A stretch of 64,000 nt of DNA from Taenia hydatigena (taxonomy: Eukaryota > Platyhelminthes > Cestoda > Cyclophyllidea > Taeniidae): positions 1 to 64,000 of the forward strand of contig JADWOT020001401.1 of assembly GCA_036345935.2 (NCBI GenBank), read 5' to 3'. The notes under the pieces were generated by a model that did not search any database, was not told where the DNA came from, and worked only from the letters and a program-made list of their open reading frames with translations. The translations under genes and the position numbers were made by a program. Every line of letters starts with the position of its first letter. Position 1 is the stretch's first letter. Below, piece after piece: positions 45,950-59,733 of the stretch.

Positions 45950-48900
45950 TTAAGGAAATCCTGTTCCTCTCGACAATAGGCACAGCATCACCATAGGTCC
46001 AGCGGCACTTTTTACTGGTCGAGTTTTACACTGGTTGATGGGGAAGAATTCGATTTCGGCCGCTGCAGCCACATTACTATATGCTATCATATCCACACTC
46101 CGGTCCATTTTAGCGGTTTGCGCCTTCCTTTTCCATAATCTTTCTCTTTTGATTTTAAAGCGTATTCTTAAATCGAGGCAAGAAGAAAGGGTGAAGGCCA
46201 AGTAGTGCTAACGCAGGTGAATGCTTGGCTCATGGTGAGTCCCATTTCTATGTAATGAAGTAACAGCGACCTCGCATTGTCATAGACAGATGTGCGCATT
46301 TGCTAAGGCGTACATTTGGTAGATAAAATGCTGTCTTTTTAAGTAACAAGCAATCCCTAACGCGCGCTCTTATTGTGGTCCTATTTGTGCAATACTCGAG
46401 TCAAAGAAACAAAATGCGGCACAATGGCTGATATTCCTATGAACTTTCGCTTTAAAAATCGTCAGATGCCCCACGAAATGAGTTGATATTCCAATTTAAT
46501 CTAACTGAGCAGATGAACTGTTGACAAATTAAAATGGTTCATGCATGAGTCACTCCTTAATAAAAAATAAAGAACAATCCCGGACAAAAACTAGCAGGGA
46601 TGTCATTTCCCTTGGCATAAGAAATTTCGGTCGACTAATAACTACTGCACTGTTGGGTTGAAGAGCATTCCAGTTCACAGCGGTTCGGCGTCCGGTTTGT
46701 GTTGGGCACATGGGAACGCCATTGTCAACAAGTGAAAAATAATGGGAGGAAGATAGGCCAAAATAGACTTTGCTGTAGCTATTCTGATTTACCATTCCAG
46801 TCCTTGTTTCTGCATACTCATTTTTCGACTCCTGGCTTGGCGTACGGGCCTGTAAACCCATTAATGCCTCAAATTCGTCAGCTGTGATGCCAAATAGCCA
46901 ACAGTGTGAAGCAGTGCAGGGCTGTCTGCGATCTCTATCCAGCTATCTCATATCCATCTCGTCTTCATCTTAACTTTGTAATCTGGCAGCTGATGAGAGA
47001 ATGAGATTAAACTGGAGAAATAAAGCCGATACTGAGGAGAGGTGTCAATGTGCCTGGTGAAAGAAGAAGCAATACCTAGTTTGGTTGACTAATTCCTACT
47101 TATAGGAGGAATCTCAGCCCTTTTTATTAGCATTGATTCCGCCATCTTGAAGGATCTCAGCAATGAATGTTTTTTAACAATGCACTGACATTTGCTACTG
47201 TTGGTGTTTAAATCGGCTGCTAATCTTGGCTCGATCAGATGAATGCACAACATCAAATACCATCCTCACTCGATTCTGACGGACTGTAATAACCGGCTTT
47301 TGCCAAGGTGTAGGGAAAGTTTAAATCTAAAGGTCACCATTCCTACTTAGTTCTTCATCAGACACTTGCAAATTCAAATACTCTCTTTAATGACAGAAGA
47401 ATTGTATGGCCTGATACTTCGCGAATCGCTAGGCTGTTTACAAGCTAAGGTCATTAATTGACATCTTCTTTACTAAAGTCGATTAGCTCTGCTATTCTGC
47501 CTAACCAGCAAAAAGTTCAAAGACACAGAGATAATGATCTAATGCAGCCTGTTTCCTCTCTTTAGTTTAGGACGTGATAGGTCTTTGTATTGTGAGGCTT
47601 TCTTTTGATACAGCCCTACTACCTTGGCTATTATGTGATTAATGGAGTATCACAGACACTCACGCAAGGGCTCGAAGTTACAACTCTAGCATTCTGCCCT
47701 TATAATTTTTGTTGGCTTTGTATTCCTTTCATGCAAGTGGCAGTTACTTACCTAGAGGCGATAATCATTGAAATTATGTCTTGTCCCTGCATTTCACCTC
47801 AACTCATTGCATCCTTTTCCACCATTGCAAATATAAGCCGCAGATTTTGTCAAAATTATGCTTTGCAAAGCCATAAATGCCCTTATTTACTTACGTGCAG
47901 CCCTGCTTAGCTTTGGTTTACTCGGCTAACCAACAAGTGCAGGCAGAGAAAGCGCTCTTTATCCTTCATGTTTTTTTCACGTCCTCAGTGAGCTCTCCTT
48001 ATCTATTTCTATTCTCTGGACGCAGGCGGTTTTTAAACAGTCCGTGCGCGGCACAAATCGAGACATTTCAATTTCAGCAAATTGGCACTTGAAATCCCGT
48101 ATGCCACATCGAAACTTTTGTTACGTACTACACAAAGGATTTTCCATGTTACAATACTTGAGTGGAAGTAAAGTGGCAGCATGGCTTCCATATGCAGATG
48201 CCTGTCACCACAACTGCTCACCATCGACGATGGCCCTGCAAACTATTTAACATTGAGCACAATGCACCACCATTTTTTAGTGGAGGCATTAAAGCTATGT
48301 GCATTTAGATTGTTGCATGTTTTAGAGACAGGAAGCCTACCAGGTAGGAGCCGTTGGAAGCGAGATCACTTGCATGCTTCGCCTGCGTTTGTGCCGCATA
48401 CACAGGCAAGTGGAGACTTTTTAATTATCACGGCAAAATGGCATTAATTTTTTGGCCACCTCTACAAGTTTGTAAGCATAATGGCTTTTTAATTCGCAAC
48501 AGATGCATAAGAAACCAGTTGGCTATTGCTTCTGATCCCAAAATTGGTTTAAGCGCCTAACTATGTGCAGTAGGCAAAGCAATTGAAACAAGTCGGATGC
48601 CTAATTTAAAGCAGTTATAGTGTTTAGGTGCAAAGTTGCGAAAGGGAATTGAGGCTACCACGCCGGCATGTATGCGTTTTCACTTACATCCACAGCTGGT
48701 GCAGTTTGAGATCCCATGAGTTCAGCTTACGATGCCGTACTTCTAATAGAATCTGGTGACCACACTGTGATAAATTAACAATTGTGATGCAAATAATTTA
48801 CAGTGCGTGATACAAGGTGGCATGGGACACAAGGTGCCAATGCATGCTGTTTCACGATCCACTCCTTCCTTGAGGTCGAAGATGATGTCACGGGCAAATT

Positions 48901-51900
48901 TTCTAATTCAAGAGAAATTGGTCGATCGATCATTTCTAGTAAAAATTTCTTATTATCGTGAGCACTTAAAATTTGTTTTGCAACGTAATCCTAACGCGAC
49001 CAATGACTTGTGTTCACGACTGCTGATTCGAATAGTGAACATTTTGAGAGAACTATGAAAGTAGAGAGAATAGCGCCAACTTTCAGCGGCTACTTGATGC
49101 TGTTAATCCCAAATCCAAGCCCTGCTGCGGTCCCTCTTGGAGGTTAAAATGCATTCCCCTAACAGATTATAGACCCTGTATAGCTGACGATTCTTGTAGT
49201 AAATTCCTTTACGACTGCTACTGCTCCTACCAGTAGCGGCCATGGCAGATGCCTTCCTGCACAGAACTCCATCGGCGATATCAACCAATACGTTCGGTAA
49301 TCACCTAAGGAGATTGTCTGACCAAAATAAGCACGAAGCATTAATGAGCCACTAAAGTCGCAAATGCTTTTAAGGTCATGCATGGAGGCAGTAGTTTTGA
49401 TGAGAATGCAGTCATCTGTTCCACTGTTCTAGAACCGCAAAACGTATGCACAGACTCAGCCTCTTCAACGGCAAATTAAAAATACTTGTCGGCAGATGTT
49501 GGCTGTCTCATCTAAAACTGTTTAGCCACATCCTCATCGCCGCGCGCAGCAATTAGGCCCGCGGTGGATAAGGAGCCAAAGGAGACACCTACCGAAGATA
49601 CACTGGGGCGAAAATGAGAAAGGAGGCGTAGACAGGAGGGCTTATTTCCACCCACTTTGAAGGCGTCTTTTTAGGCTTACTTCTAATGTGTGTGCCTTGA
49701 TTCCAAACGTCTGTAAAATTGCACGTAGTAATGCTGAGTTGATCAGGCGGGTCCGATTAGTGTTGGGGCTACCATGTATGGCAATGCATAAGGCGCCTTA
49801 TCCAAGCCTGTCATAATTTAGCCTAGGCTGCCAGCCTCATCCATCCTCTCTCAGTAATCTGGTCGGACCCAGTCAAACAGAAAATTGCACACCGTTTTAC
49901 AGTGCTTCTGCAGTGGGGCATTAATGTTTAGCAAGTCGTTTTACATTAGTAGTTCTCCTGATGCAGCTACTTATTTGGGGATTTAGAGCATGCTTGAGAT
50001 AAGGAAAGCAAGTCCGGCGCAGTAAGTGTAGTGCAGAATAGAATAGTGGTAAAGTGAGACGGCGATTTTACTCCTAATAATTGTCGTTAATTTTCTCATG
50101 TGTATCCCCAAGTCTATGTGATTTTGCATTACGAATGTCAATATTGGTTCAGGAGGCATGGAAATTACTGGGATAGAGGCAGAGTGGTGCGGAGCTGTAG
50201 TGCAGCGTCCTCTATTTTATTCTCGATTTCTTCCATCCTTTCCTAGAGTGATTTACTTATTCACTCATCCAGTCATGTGACTTAGTAAAAATGAAGAAAC
50301 TGCCTTAGTGAAAAATCTGGAATTTTCTTGAATGGTGTACTGGAGGATGCCACTCATGGTTTTTCTTTTCCATGTGATTTGGACTCGATGCAAAATCAAC
50401 TAGAGATCTGCACCCTTGCTAGCCCCATTCTCGCTGCCGAACTATGATTATTACGCCTTTACCGCGCCTACATTGTGACACTGTGAAATGAGAACTGCCG
50501 CAATGGATTGCAAAAGGAAGCAGGACGCTAATTTTTATTTCTGGTAGACTTAATTCAAAAGAAATGGAAAAAGGGTTTTGCTATATATCCTTACCGAAAG
50601 CAGTTACAGAATAAAACCCGCATCAGGCTTGCGATTTGAAATATTTCTAGTCAAAGAGGTTCCCGACTGTTTAGGGGTACGCGTTCGTGTATTATCATTT
50701 ATTTGTGCCAACCTAGCCGCTTTTATCATCCACCAAACTTTGCATTTTAAAATTTGATGTGAGTTGTGCTGCTAGTAATTAATAAGTGAATAAGTTGCTG
50801 TTATAATTCTGACCGATTCTGAGTCAATACGGACAGAATGTGACGCATCTCCATATGCTTGTGTCAATCCAGCTTCCTTACCCAAAATAAGCTCCTTAAC
50901 TATCTGTCAAGTCCATTTTATTGTTAAATACAGTAAATAGCACAAATATCAGAGATAGAAGAAGCAGATACGTACAAAACTCGATGCTTGTAGATACAAA
51001 AACATGAAATATATTGCAACTATACGCGTATGCTACCCTAGTTTTCGTACTAAAGTCGATCTTATTACATTTGCAGTTAATCCTATGCATCGAAAGTTTT
51101 GCAAGTGCACTTTACTAGGATCGAAGCAACCTATCATTTGAGACTCAATCTCAATTGGTTACAGATCGAAATGCATATAATATGGTTGAGCGTTCTGTTA
51201 TAGCTCATTATAGTACAGTCGCATGGCGTAAAATGTTACTGTTTTACAAATCTGCCTTATTTGCATCGTTGCAAGTTAATAGCTAAGCCCTACTGAGACC
51301 AGTTTTAGATCAAATTGAAATATATATGAAACACAGTGCATTTGGACTTATTGGGCTATTATTTTAGATGTGTAATGCCTTACGCATGCACTGATTTAAA
51401 CAACCAGTCAAAGCCTAGTACCATCCAGTACTTTCAATGGTCGTGGAATGCGGTGAACAGCACTTTCGTAGTTAAATCCTTTTTACGCCTTGCCTCGAAG
51501 GCTTCTAACTATAACACTACAGTTGTTAAATAGCTTAAATTGACTGGGATCGTGTGCTCATTTCGCAGATGCGGGCATCGTAGCATCCCGTAGAAGGCAA
51601 TTTCACTGCTCATTATTAACAATAATCTTAATATTTAAGAGTGAAGTCAAACTGCCCATTAATGTGCGCATGATGAAATTAAATGCAATTTATCCTTACC
51701 CGAGTTATGTACAAATTTATGTCAAAGGCCGAATTCCGATCCCTAATCTATCGTTATAGAGCCCATGCTTAACAAATTATGAACCGTCAGATGCAACACA
51801 GTTTTGTGGAGTTCACATCCTACATTGCCTTCAAATGATCGGCGGTAATTTAAATAAGTCTTAAAAAAAATATGACCCTCTTTTGTCAAAATCGTGTAAT

Positions 51901-54900
51901 ATCAGTGTAGCAACAGGTCCAATTTACCGACGAGATGGGAAGCACTCACTGCTAATGACCTTAAAAATGATGGCAATTGATCTAACTTAAGGATTCGTTT
52001 CGCCTTACAAAAGACATGATCCGCAGTTGAAATGTATTCTGGAAGCAGAAAACAGTTACTTTGTAATGAGATACGTGGTATATGGCAATTGGCAAACAGG
52101 ACCACCTGATTAAGTTTGAAACGTTTTCTGGAGGAAAATATCCATCACATATTCAGTATAATTTATTTTCATTTGCATTTCACTCTATCTTGCCTTTAAG
52201 TCGGAAGTGATAACAACGATTTTCATCCACTTTCCTCAAATATTACCACCTCTTCATATCTGGAAATGAATCGTTCGGCTCCACTACGGATGTAGCTCAC
52301 ATTAGTCGTCATCAAACAATGCAATATCATGCTCCTTTGTACTAATCGCTATCTACGGCACTAAAAAGAGTTCTTGGCTGCGTTATTTAAAAAGACCCGT
52401 TTTTCTTCTGTCCTTTACATCCTAGTTCCACTTAATAGACCTGTCACTGTCGCGGCTCCTGGTAATTGATTGACAGGACATAAGTTCCGGCTTGTCAGCG
52501 CCTCCACTTTCCTAGGATTCGAGGTAAGTCTAGCCATCATCAAGCTTTTTAATTGTGTAGCATTTCTTCAGCGGGTCATTGTCGATCGACGGACCTCCCA
52601 CTTACTTTGGCGACATGTGCAAGCCCAGCGTTTACTTACTGCCCGTATCCCGGTCACGTGATGCCCACGTAGACCTTGTTTATACCTTATACATTTTGTC
52701 CTTCGTCCCTAATGCGCCAGACTACGGTCTTCTTAAGCCGCTGCGTAGGGAAGATTTCAAGAGCTCAGGCATTTATCCAGCTTGTCCCTTCTGTTTGAGA
52801 TAAGCCAGTCTACGATACTCACGGGAGGTATTTAAATCGCGAAAACAAATTTCTTTAAGTCGCCAAGAGTTGGTGGGAGGGAGTGGAAGTGCCAAAGTCA
52901 GGCCTTATGCCCAGACAAATCTGAATGTAGGGCTTAAGTACACTGAGGACCGTTAAGAGACTAAAGGAAATGTGGAATTTGTGTGTAATTGAAGAAGGTC
53001 CAGCTAGCCTTAGTTGCAAATAAAAAAGATGAAAATGTCAAAAAGCTGCATACAAATGTTTTATAAGCAAAAGGGAGCAACTATTCGGGCTTCATTAAGA
53101 GATAGGTGCATTTCCATGCATACACATCAATGTCTTTGCTACAACGTCTTAAGTGTGAAGGTCTCGTCATCGGTAAGAATACGCCTAGTATTTACAGCTA
53201 AGCTAAGAGATTCCACATCCTTTACTGAGGAAAATTTCATACCTGCAGAAATAAATCCGAGTTTTGTTAAAAAGGGCCAATTCTTTAGAGGATAAAATGT
53301 CTCACTTCATGATCTCGTAATGATTTTGTTCATTCGCGCAAAAATTTTGGTCCCTAGAGGCCGCGCTTACGCTTCCGACTGTGCTAATGACCTCCTAGTC
53401 CATCAACAGGAAAGTAAATTTCACGCTTTTTAAGCCACTTTAGCTTATTGCGGCATCGATGAGGAATCGAAGAAGCAAGTCTATGGCACGGACCCGCGCA
53501 CTGATACTTTGGGAAATCGTACCAGATGACAGCTCTTAACGACCACCAAACTAACAATAAGGTGCGCTAAAGCACAAACAAATGGAAAGTAATTGACCAA
53601 AATGACAAAGTAGGCTGTACTTTATAAGCATCGCACGATATAGCACTGTTATATGGAGGTGCTCTGACATTGAAATGTAACCATCTACAGATAATCCATT
53701 GAAACGGGAAGTTTTGGAAACCGTACCGATTCTTCCCTTATTCGTCTAGAGTTTTGATGCTTAGAAAAAAGCAATGCTCAATCTAATCAACAGCAATTTC
53801 AGTTGCCGCATGGATTTAAAGTGTCTCTATTTGCGTCAGCCTTCCTCTGTCGCCAACACACCTATACATTATGCCAAACAACCAGCCATTCCTTGTAATT
53901 TTTATCTGTGCCCATATAGCCCCTGTCCAGTAGCGACTTATTAAGCCATTTGTATTGTTCAAATATTTTTATCTATGCGTCGATTATGACTTTCAGTGCC
54001 AACCCAGTAGTTCAATTTTTGAATTACTGGGAATCGCATTGATCCTTCTAGTTTGTTTGTTTTAGGCACTTAAGATGAATTTTTTCTAATATCAATATGT
54101 AGCGTGTTTTAAGGTCAGTTTTGAATTAGGACTACATGCTTGCTTGAATCTTCCAAAGCAAAAGCAGAATTATTCACGAGTATGATATCTTCATTGGCTA
54201 AACGGGGTCGCAGCTTAAATTCGTTAATGTTTATAAGCTCCAACTTCAATTAAATTAAATCGATCCTTTTTTAGAGCCATTTATGCTTAGGCTTATTTGC
54301 ATAATTCGCCAGATACAGCCACTGAATGTGTGTACAGTCCAACAATGAAGCAGGAGGAGGTGATGAGAAATGCTATTTATGCTTAGAACAAGCTCACGGC
54401 AACAAAGTCGCGTCCATCTGAGAAGTGTGTGTTATTTAATGAGTACAGCACTATTTTCCACCTACCTTTCATTCAATAAAAAATGATGATAAAAGTGGAG
54501 ACTTATGAGAACAAGAATTGTCTCAAAGCAGCCGGTTAGAAGAATGCAACCTGTGGATCGGACTTATTCACCTGCCCTGTGGAACCTTTCGTTTACTCCT
54601 CATCTGTGTTCCAATTAAGACTGTTTGCTAATACCTAGGCTAATTTCTCCCTTGCATTTATTTCTTTATACTACATCGCCTTTCCTTTAAACACTCAGCA
54701 AAAATTACTGCTGATTAACATTAATATAAAGGCGGGTCTGGAAACCCACATTTTATTCCTCCTTTCCTTTTTACTTACACTTTGCCAGCTGTGAACCAGC
54801 TGCCGTCTACTTTGAAGGATTTGTGGCTTGCGGTATCTAAGAAAACACCATTAGTGTCTGTCATTGAGCACTCGTTTCTTCGCTCCTGTGCATTGCGTCG

Positions 54901-55900
54901 TCTGTAGTGATGGACGGAATACCAGGCGACCAAATACATGAGTTGGTGATCGTTTATTTAAATAGATGACTGATTACTAGTGGAAAGGATCGCGCATCTG
55001 AGGCCAGTAATGGCGGGTGGGGATTCGTTGTTGGTCATGATGGTAATAGTGGTGGTCGTGAAGGGTGGTTTAATGCCGGTTGATAAACGTATGCAAGAGA
55101 ATATATGACGGCGTATTCCGGCGGTTTTTACGCATCTGATCACAAAATTATGCAGTAAAACAGTAGCTGTTTGCTGATGGTAAGGTGACCAAAATGAAGA
55201 AAGGCAGCAGATCTCTCCTTTTCTCAATGAGGCGCCATATCACGTGAAGTTTCAATGCGCTGAACTAAGCTAATGCTACTTGTGCCCTAATCTATGCTTC
55301 GCCACTTTACAGTTGGATATCAGGAGCCACGTTGCAGACTTCTTTGGTCAAAGAATAACTAAAAAATTGCGTGTTACGAAGAGTGCATTCTGTTTGGCTG
55401 GCTGGATAAATTATAAGCGAACGCACATGACCATCTGTTAGTCGGGAGTTCGACATCAGTCTCGACATTGTATGTTCGGCTCAATAACTTTGCCAATTAG
55501 ACCGGTTCTTTGTCGTATCGGGAACACGACTATCATTAGTGAATATTCTTTTCTCTTCCAGCTTTGACGATCCTCTTTGATTAAACTTTTAGTTATCCTA
55601 CTGAGAAGGCTGTTGCTTTCCACAAAATATTCGCACTTTTATTCACCATTTTGCATATTTTATATTAGCTCCACTGAAAAAAAGTGGTCAACGTGTTTAA
55701 AGCATTCAATAGTTGTACTCTTCGATTAACTAAAGTAGTCAATGCTTAAACCGAATTACGGCAGACTGTTTCGATGAAAATTCTCTTCCGCATTTTCCTT
55801 GAATTTTGAATATGTCAAAGTGGTGCCAAGGTCATTTTGGCTGCATTTCTCTCCAGGCATGTCTCTAAGTTTATTCACGCGTTCTAGACGTCTCTCAAGC
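45950..55900. other. Ten kilobases without recognisable gene
   Basis: Many open frames of 60-103 codons occur on both strands, often overlapping in antisense (for example 46,550-46,861 minus; 47,605-47,910 plus; 49,103-49,383 minus; 52,470-52,803 plus). None carries a family motif, membrane pattern or convincing exon borders. No tRNA fold or microsatellite was noticed. Confidence 0.45.
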
Positions 55901-55929
55901 CCTTACCACCTTAGGATGTTGGTACCCAT

Positions 55930-56265
55930 ATGCGTCTATTTTTCATTAATTTTAGGCAGTGATCAAAAATTTAATGTTTTTTCGTTAACATTAGCCTTGG
56001 TTGAAGGGTAAATCGAATTAATCCTGTTTGTGCTTTGCACGGATCTGCTAACGATTAATTAGATCGTGGTCTTACAAACATTTTGTAGTTAGTGACCGCT
56101 CCTTATTGTTCATCTAAGGGCTTAACATTTTCAGAATGTAGCAACACTGCTGCAATGCTTATCTGAACACACCTTTTAAGCAAGAGGCGATCAATGACTA
56201 CGAATAGATTAGCGGAAAGAACATCATCCGCAAATAATGATAAAGCCTAGTCTGAATGCGATTTT
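55930..56265 (+). repeat. Inverted repeat pair IR2, left member
   Basis: Matches the reverse complement of about 60,715-61,020. Shared blocks include CGTTAACATTAG, TTTGCACGGATCTGCTAACG and TTCATCTAAGGGCT. Identity is moderate, so the pair is old. The spacer is about 4.5 kb. Confidence 0.7.
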
Positions 56266-56269
56266 CTGT

Positions 56270-56480
56270 TCCCACCAACTTTCAGTGTTGCACTATTTAG
56301 CGTTGACTACTTTAACCTGCTTAAGTGATTAATTAATGAATGCATGTCACCAAAAGTTTGACAGTGCTACTACTTTGGCTATCACTCTGCTGAGGAAGTG
56401 AAACAATGCCCTGCCTCTTCTTCGTTTTTGCCTTTTGCGTTCTCAGTAACCTCACCTTCTGCTTCATAAGCTCCTGCTTC
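56270..56480 (+). repeat. Dispersed repeat, R2/IR1-associated part
   Basis: Diverged copy of 45,190-45,380 and of the first part of the IR1 left arm in reverse complement. The minus frame keeps the peptide KVRLLRTQKAKTKKRQ where IR1 gives KVKLLRTQTTKTKRRQ, so three copies share an open stretch here. Confidence 0.7.
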
Positions 56481-57419
56481 CTGATGGGTGTGCAATATGC
56501 ACTAATTTTACGCCATGCCACCGACCAATTGGTAAACCTCATTGATCTAGGCAGGTGGGCTAGCAAATATCTATCCATTCTTGCAAATGTGGTGGGCAGA
56601 TAGGACTATGAAAGTCCGATAACATGATAATCTGGAGTCAAATATCCACAATGTATACTTGACGGGTAAAGGAAGAATCTGGCTTGATCATTGTCAGCCG
56701 GCTTTACTGCAGCAATGTCTGCTGCTTAAGTGAGCGCATTCAATGGCTAAACTGAACTCTTTTATGAGCGTTGACCGCCGCAATTTGTAAAGTAATCAAA
56801 GGCTTGTTGTTTGCACTCTGATCTGCTTTAGTGTGCACAGAAATTCACCTTTGAGCATCTTTGAACCTTCAGCGTCAAAAATACCGGATAGCGAGTGCTT
56901 TCTAGCTCAGGATAACGAAACGCGGCAGTGTTTCCTTGGTAACTCTTTGCCTTCTAGCAGTATGGCACCTTAGCTAAATCGAAAATTAAGCACCGATTCG
57001 ACCTCAGCACTTAAAATGTGTTGGGTGAGAACATGTCAGCAAAATTCTTATTTAAGTTACTGCATGAAACAGGCACCCATTTGAGCGTAGGCCTCTGGGC
57101 GGTGCGGTTTCATCCTGACATTACTGAAACACCGTTTGTACGAATGCAAAGTGACGCGCCATGTTGCCAAGTGCACCACATCATGTTTTTGACAAAAATG
57201 TAAATAATCGTCGCAATTTTATCCCGCTAAAAGTACCGTGAGTGTGCGCTTCATACTAATTGTGCATACATATTTATCAGGACCTTTGCAACAACTTATT
57301 ATTTTAAATTATCAACGCAAAATTTGATTTATTAGAATAGTTGCCAATCTCCTCAAGTGCGATTGTCATTGTCACGACTTTGTCATGACTTTCAGCACGT
57401 GAACACGTAATCTGTAATG

Positions 57420-58450
57420 AACTGGCCAGGCCTTTTTGCTCGAGTTACTGTCATGCTCTATGATGGTTCTTGTGTTCCTATCATGCCTTCCAAAAACTGT
57501 GATCACATAAACTTTTGTTTAACCTTGACTGCTCAGCCTTCAATTATTCGGTGATAGCACTTAACATTTGACAAGCGGAGGCAATATACATATATTAAGC
57601 TTGAGTGCGACGGAAAAGTGGGTTACCGTTCCTAAGTACGTGTTCAGCAGGTGCATGTGTAGGCATTGGTGTGATTGCGGATTTGAAGCTTTAGCACTGT
57701 TTATCTACTGTTTGCACGAGTCCAAGAAATGCATTAATATTTTTATGCGGTGAAATCGACTCTGAAATTCGTTCCATCGAATTACGCGCACCTTTTATCA
57801 GAAGAAATTCTCGTCAATTTCCATTAAAAAGACGCAAAACACCTAAAATTTACCTCCTTTTTTCACCTTGTGATGCTTTCAGGGTTTCCAGTTAACATGT
57901 AAAAGCTGCGCTCTTTTTCTGCTGCACTAGAGCTTTTGTTACAATCGATGGCATTTTATAAGATGGTTGCTAAATTAGGGCTGTTTGCATGGATAAATGC
58001 CAAAGCATAAAACAAGATTTACTAAAGCGTCCCAGGGGAGAACGTGCGATTGCGAAGCATTAAAATAGGCTTATAAAGATTGTGACTATCCATTCTCATT
58101 TGAAAGGAAGTGTGGTGATTCATGGGTGAAATAACCTTTTAACCTTCTTCAAGTTCGACGCCCTCTGCAAACATGTTCTTTTAGTCAACCTAACTAAAGT
58201 TTCCGCCGATATTAGCATGGGCTTGAGGATGGCAACTCTTTCCCTTTGCGAAAACCCCATTCTGCCCATGACAATTGCCTAACAGTTGACGTAGTTGCTT
58301 TCCCTTCTGACCGTTTATTTCCCATTTTAATCAATATTTTTTCTCGCGATGTTCCAGGAAACGTAATGAGGTGTAGCAAAATTTAAGGTGACTTCTTATT
58401 TTTATGATGATCGTAACCAGAATCGGAACCGAATCCTCGGCATCCACACC
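57420..58450 (+). repeat. Dispersed repeat family R2, copy 3
   Basis: The longest copy seen; aligns with 640-1,420 along its first 800 bases and with 45,400-45,905 along its second half. Shared blocks include AAAAACT-TGATC near 57,493 and GCGCTCTTTTTCTGCTGCAC near 57,911. No transposase or polymerase frame is visible, so the family type is unknown. Confidence 0.7.
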
Positions 58451-59220
58451 ATTAGGACAATGCCTAACTTAATAGAACACCTCTCCACCACCAGTTTCCT
58501 TCATTCTTCATTCCTCTCCACTCCCTCTACCATCACCCATTTCCCACGCATTTACCTTCGCACTCACTTCCTGACTCAATTTTGCATCTAACCCCTCTCC
58601 TCCAATCAGGTGCTATGCTTTGCCGCGGTGAGATATGGAATGACTTATATGGTAGTCAATGTGTGACTGGATGAATTGGCGCATTTGGCGTGCCTCTACT
58701 GCTGGTCACTCATACCACACTAGACTGACGGTGCGAATCTGTGGGTTGATGGGTCGGTTGCAGCGACTGATGAATGGTTGAGGAATGAGGCATGATACGG
58801 CAGAGCAGAGAAAAATAGGCGTTATTTCATTCATATGCGAATTCAACGTTATCGATCTTTTGCAGCCCACTCATCCCATCGGCAAACACACCTGTCGGAC
58901 ATTTGCAGAAAGTGAAGTCAAATGCGTATCCTCTCGAGGCTACTGCCTAGAAAAGAGAGAAGTGGCAAAGTCCAATTGTGATTCGAGGATAAAATTTAAT
59001 AGGCAATCAATCACATGTATTTATAAGCAGGTAATATAGTTGATGAGCAGATGAGAATACTAAAGAATAGACGATTAGATGAAAAGTCGAATAAAGAGAA
59101 TGAATGATTGCTCGTGCATTCTGCAGAACTTATTCTTAGCGACAAATAGGCACCAGAGTTTTCCATGACTCCCATTTCATCGAATGTTGTCCAGCTTGTC
59201 GCTGGTAAGCGAGAGCAGTA
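58451..59220. other. Stretch without recognisable gene
   Basis: Short open frames only (58,785-59,039 plus is the longest, 84 codons, no motif). The segment near 58,480-58,600 is pyrimidine-rich (many CTCC and TTCC blocks). Confidence 0.45.
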
Positions 59221-59344
59221 CTTAGTTAGGCACTGCTTTTAGCGCTAAGGAGAATGTGGCGAGGGGAAGAAGGCGTGGGGACATGAGGAGGGAATATGAG
59301 GGAGTGAGTTTGAAGGTACGAGGGAAAAATGAGAGTAGAGAATT

Positions 59345-59440
59345 GGTGGTGGTGGTGGTGGTGGTGGTGGTGGTGGTGGTGGTGGTGGTGGTGGTGGTGG
59401 TGGTGGTGGTGGTGGTGGTGGTGGTGGTGGTGGTGGTGGT
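59345..59440 (+). repeat. (GGT)32 microsatellite
   Basis: Thirty-two uninterrupted GGT units, 96 bases. The duplicate unit at 61.77 kb has only a few loose GGT-like triplets (TTTGTGGTGATGAGG) at the same place, so the array expanded after duplication. The plus strand has regularly spaced GG pairs and could form two-tier G-quadruplexes. Open frames through it (poly-Val, poly-Thr) are artefacts of the repeat. Confidence 0.97.
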
Positions 59441-59660
59441 GAGGCAGGTTGACAGGTTAGGGCGTCGCCCTAATAACGTAGGCGTCGAGGATTCAAGCCG
59501 CTCACCAGGCATGATAGCTTCCCACCTCCCAATTTTGGTCGATTTATTGCCTGCCTCCACCTAGCGACAAAGTAAATAGCACGTACATTCCTCTTAATGC
59601 AGTTCGTTGTTAGACATACATGGTGCCACTGCAAGCAGAGGAGCAGATGGAGAATCCCTA

Positions 59661-59733
59661 CGTCTTTGGCAGCATTCTAGGCCAAAATCTTTTGATCCGT
59701 AGTCAGATGCCCTATCCATTAGACCGCGGGTTC
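59661..59733 (-). pseudogene. Decayed tRNA-Arg-like sequence
   Basis: The D arm and anticodon arm match the tRNA-Arg(ACG) at 62.0 kb (TCTAATGGATAGGGC, then CTGACTACGGATCA), but the T arm and the 3' acceptor half are replaced by unrelated sequence, so no cloverleaf closes. It is the counterpart in the other duplicated unit. Confidence 0.75.

Noticed and set aside
59222..59564. Open frames of 102-112 codons on both strands
   Set aside because: They are produced by the GGT microsatellite (poly-Val and poly-Thr) and have no flanking coding signal.
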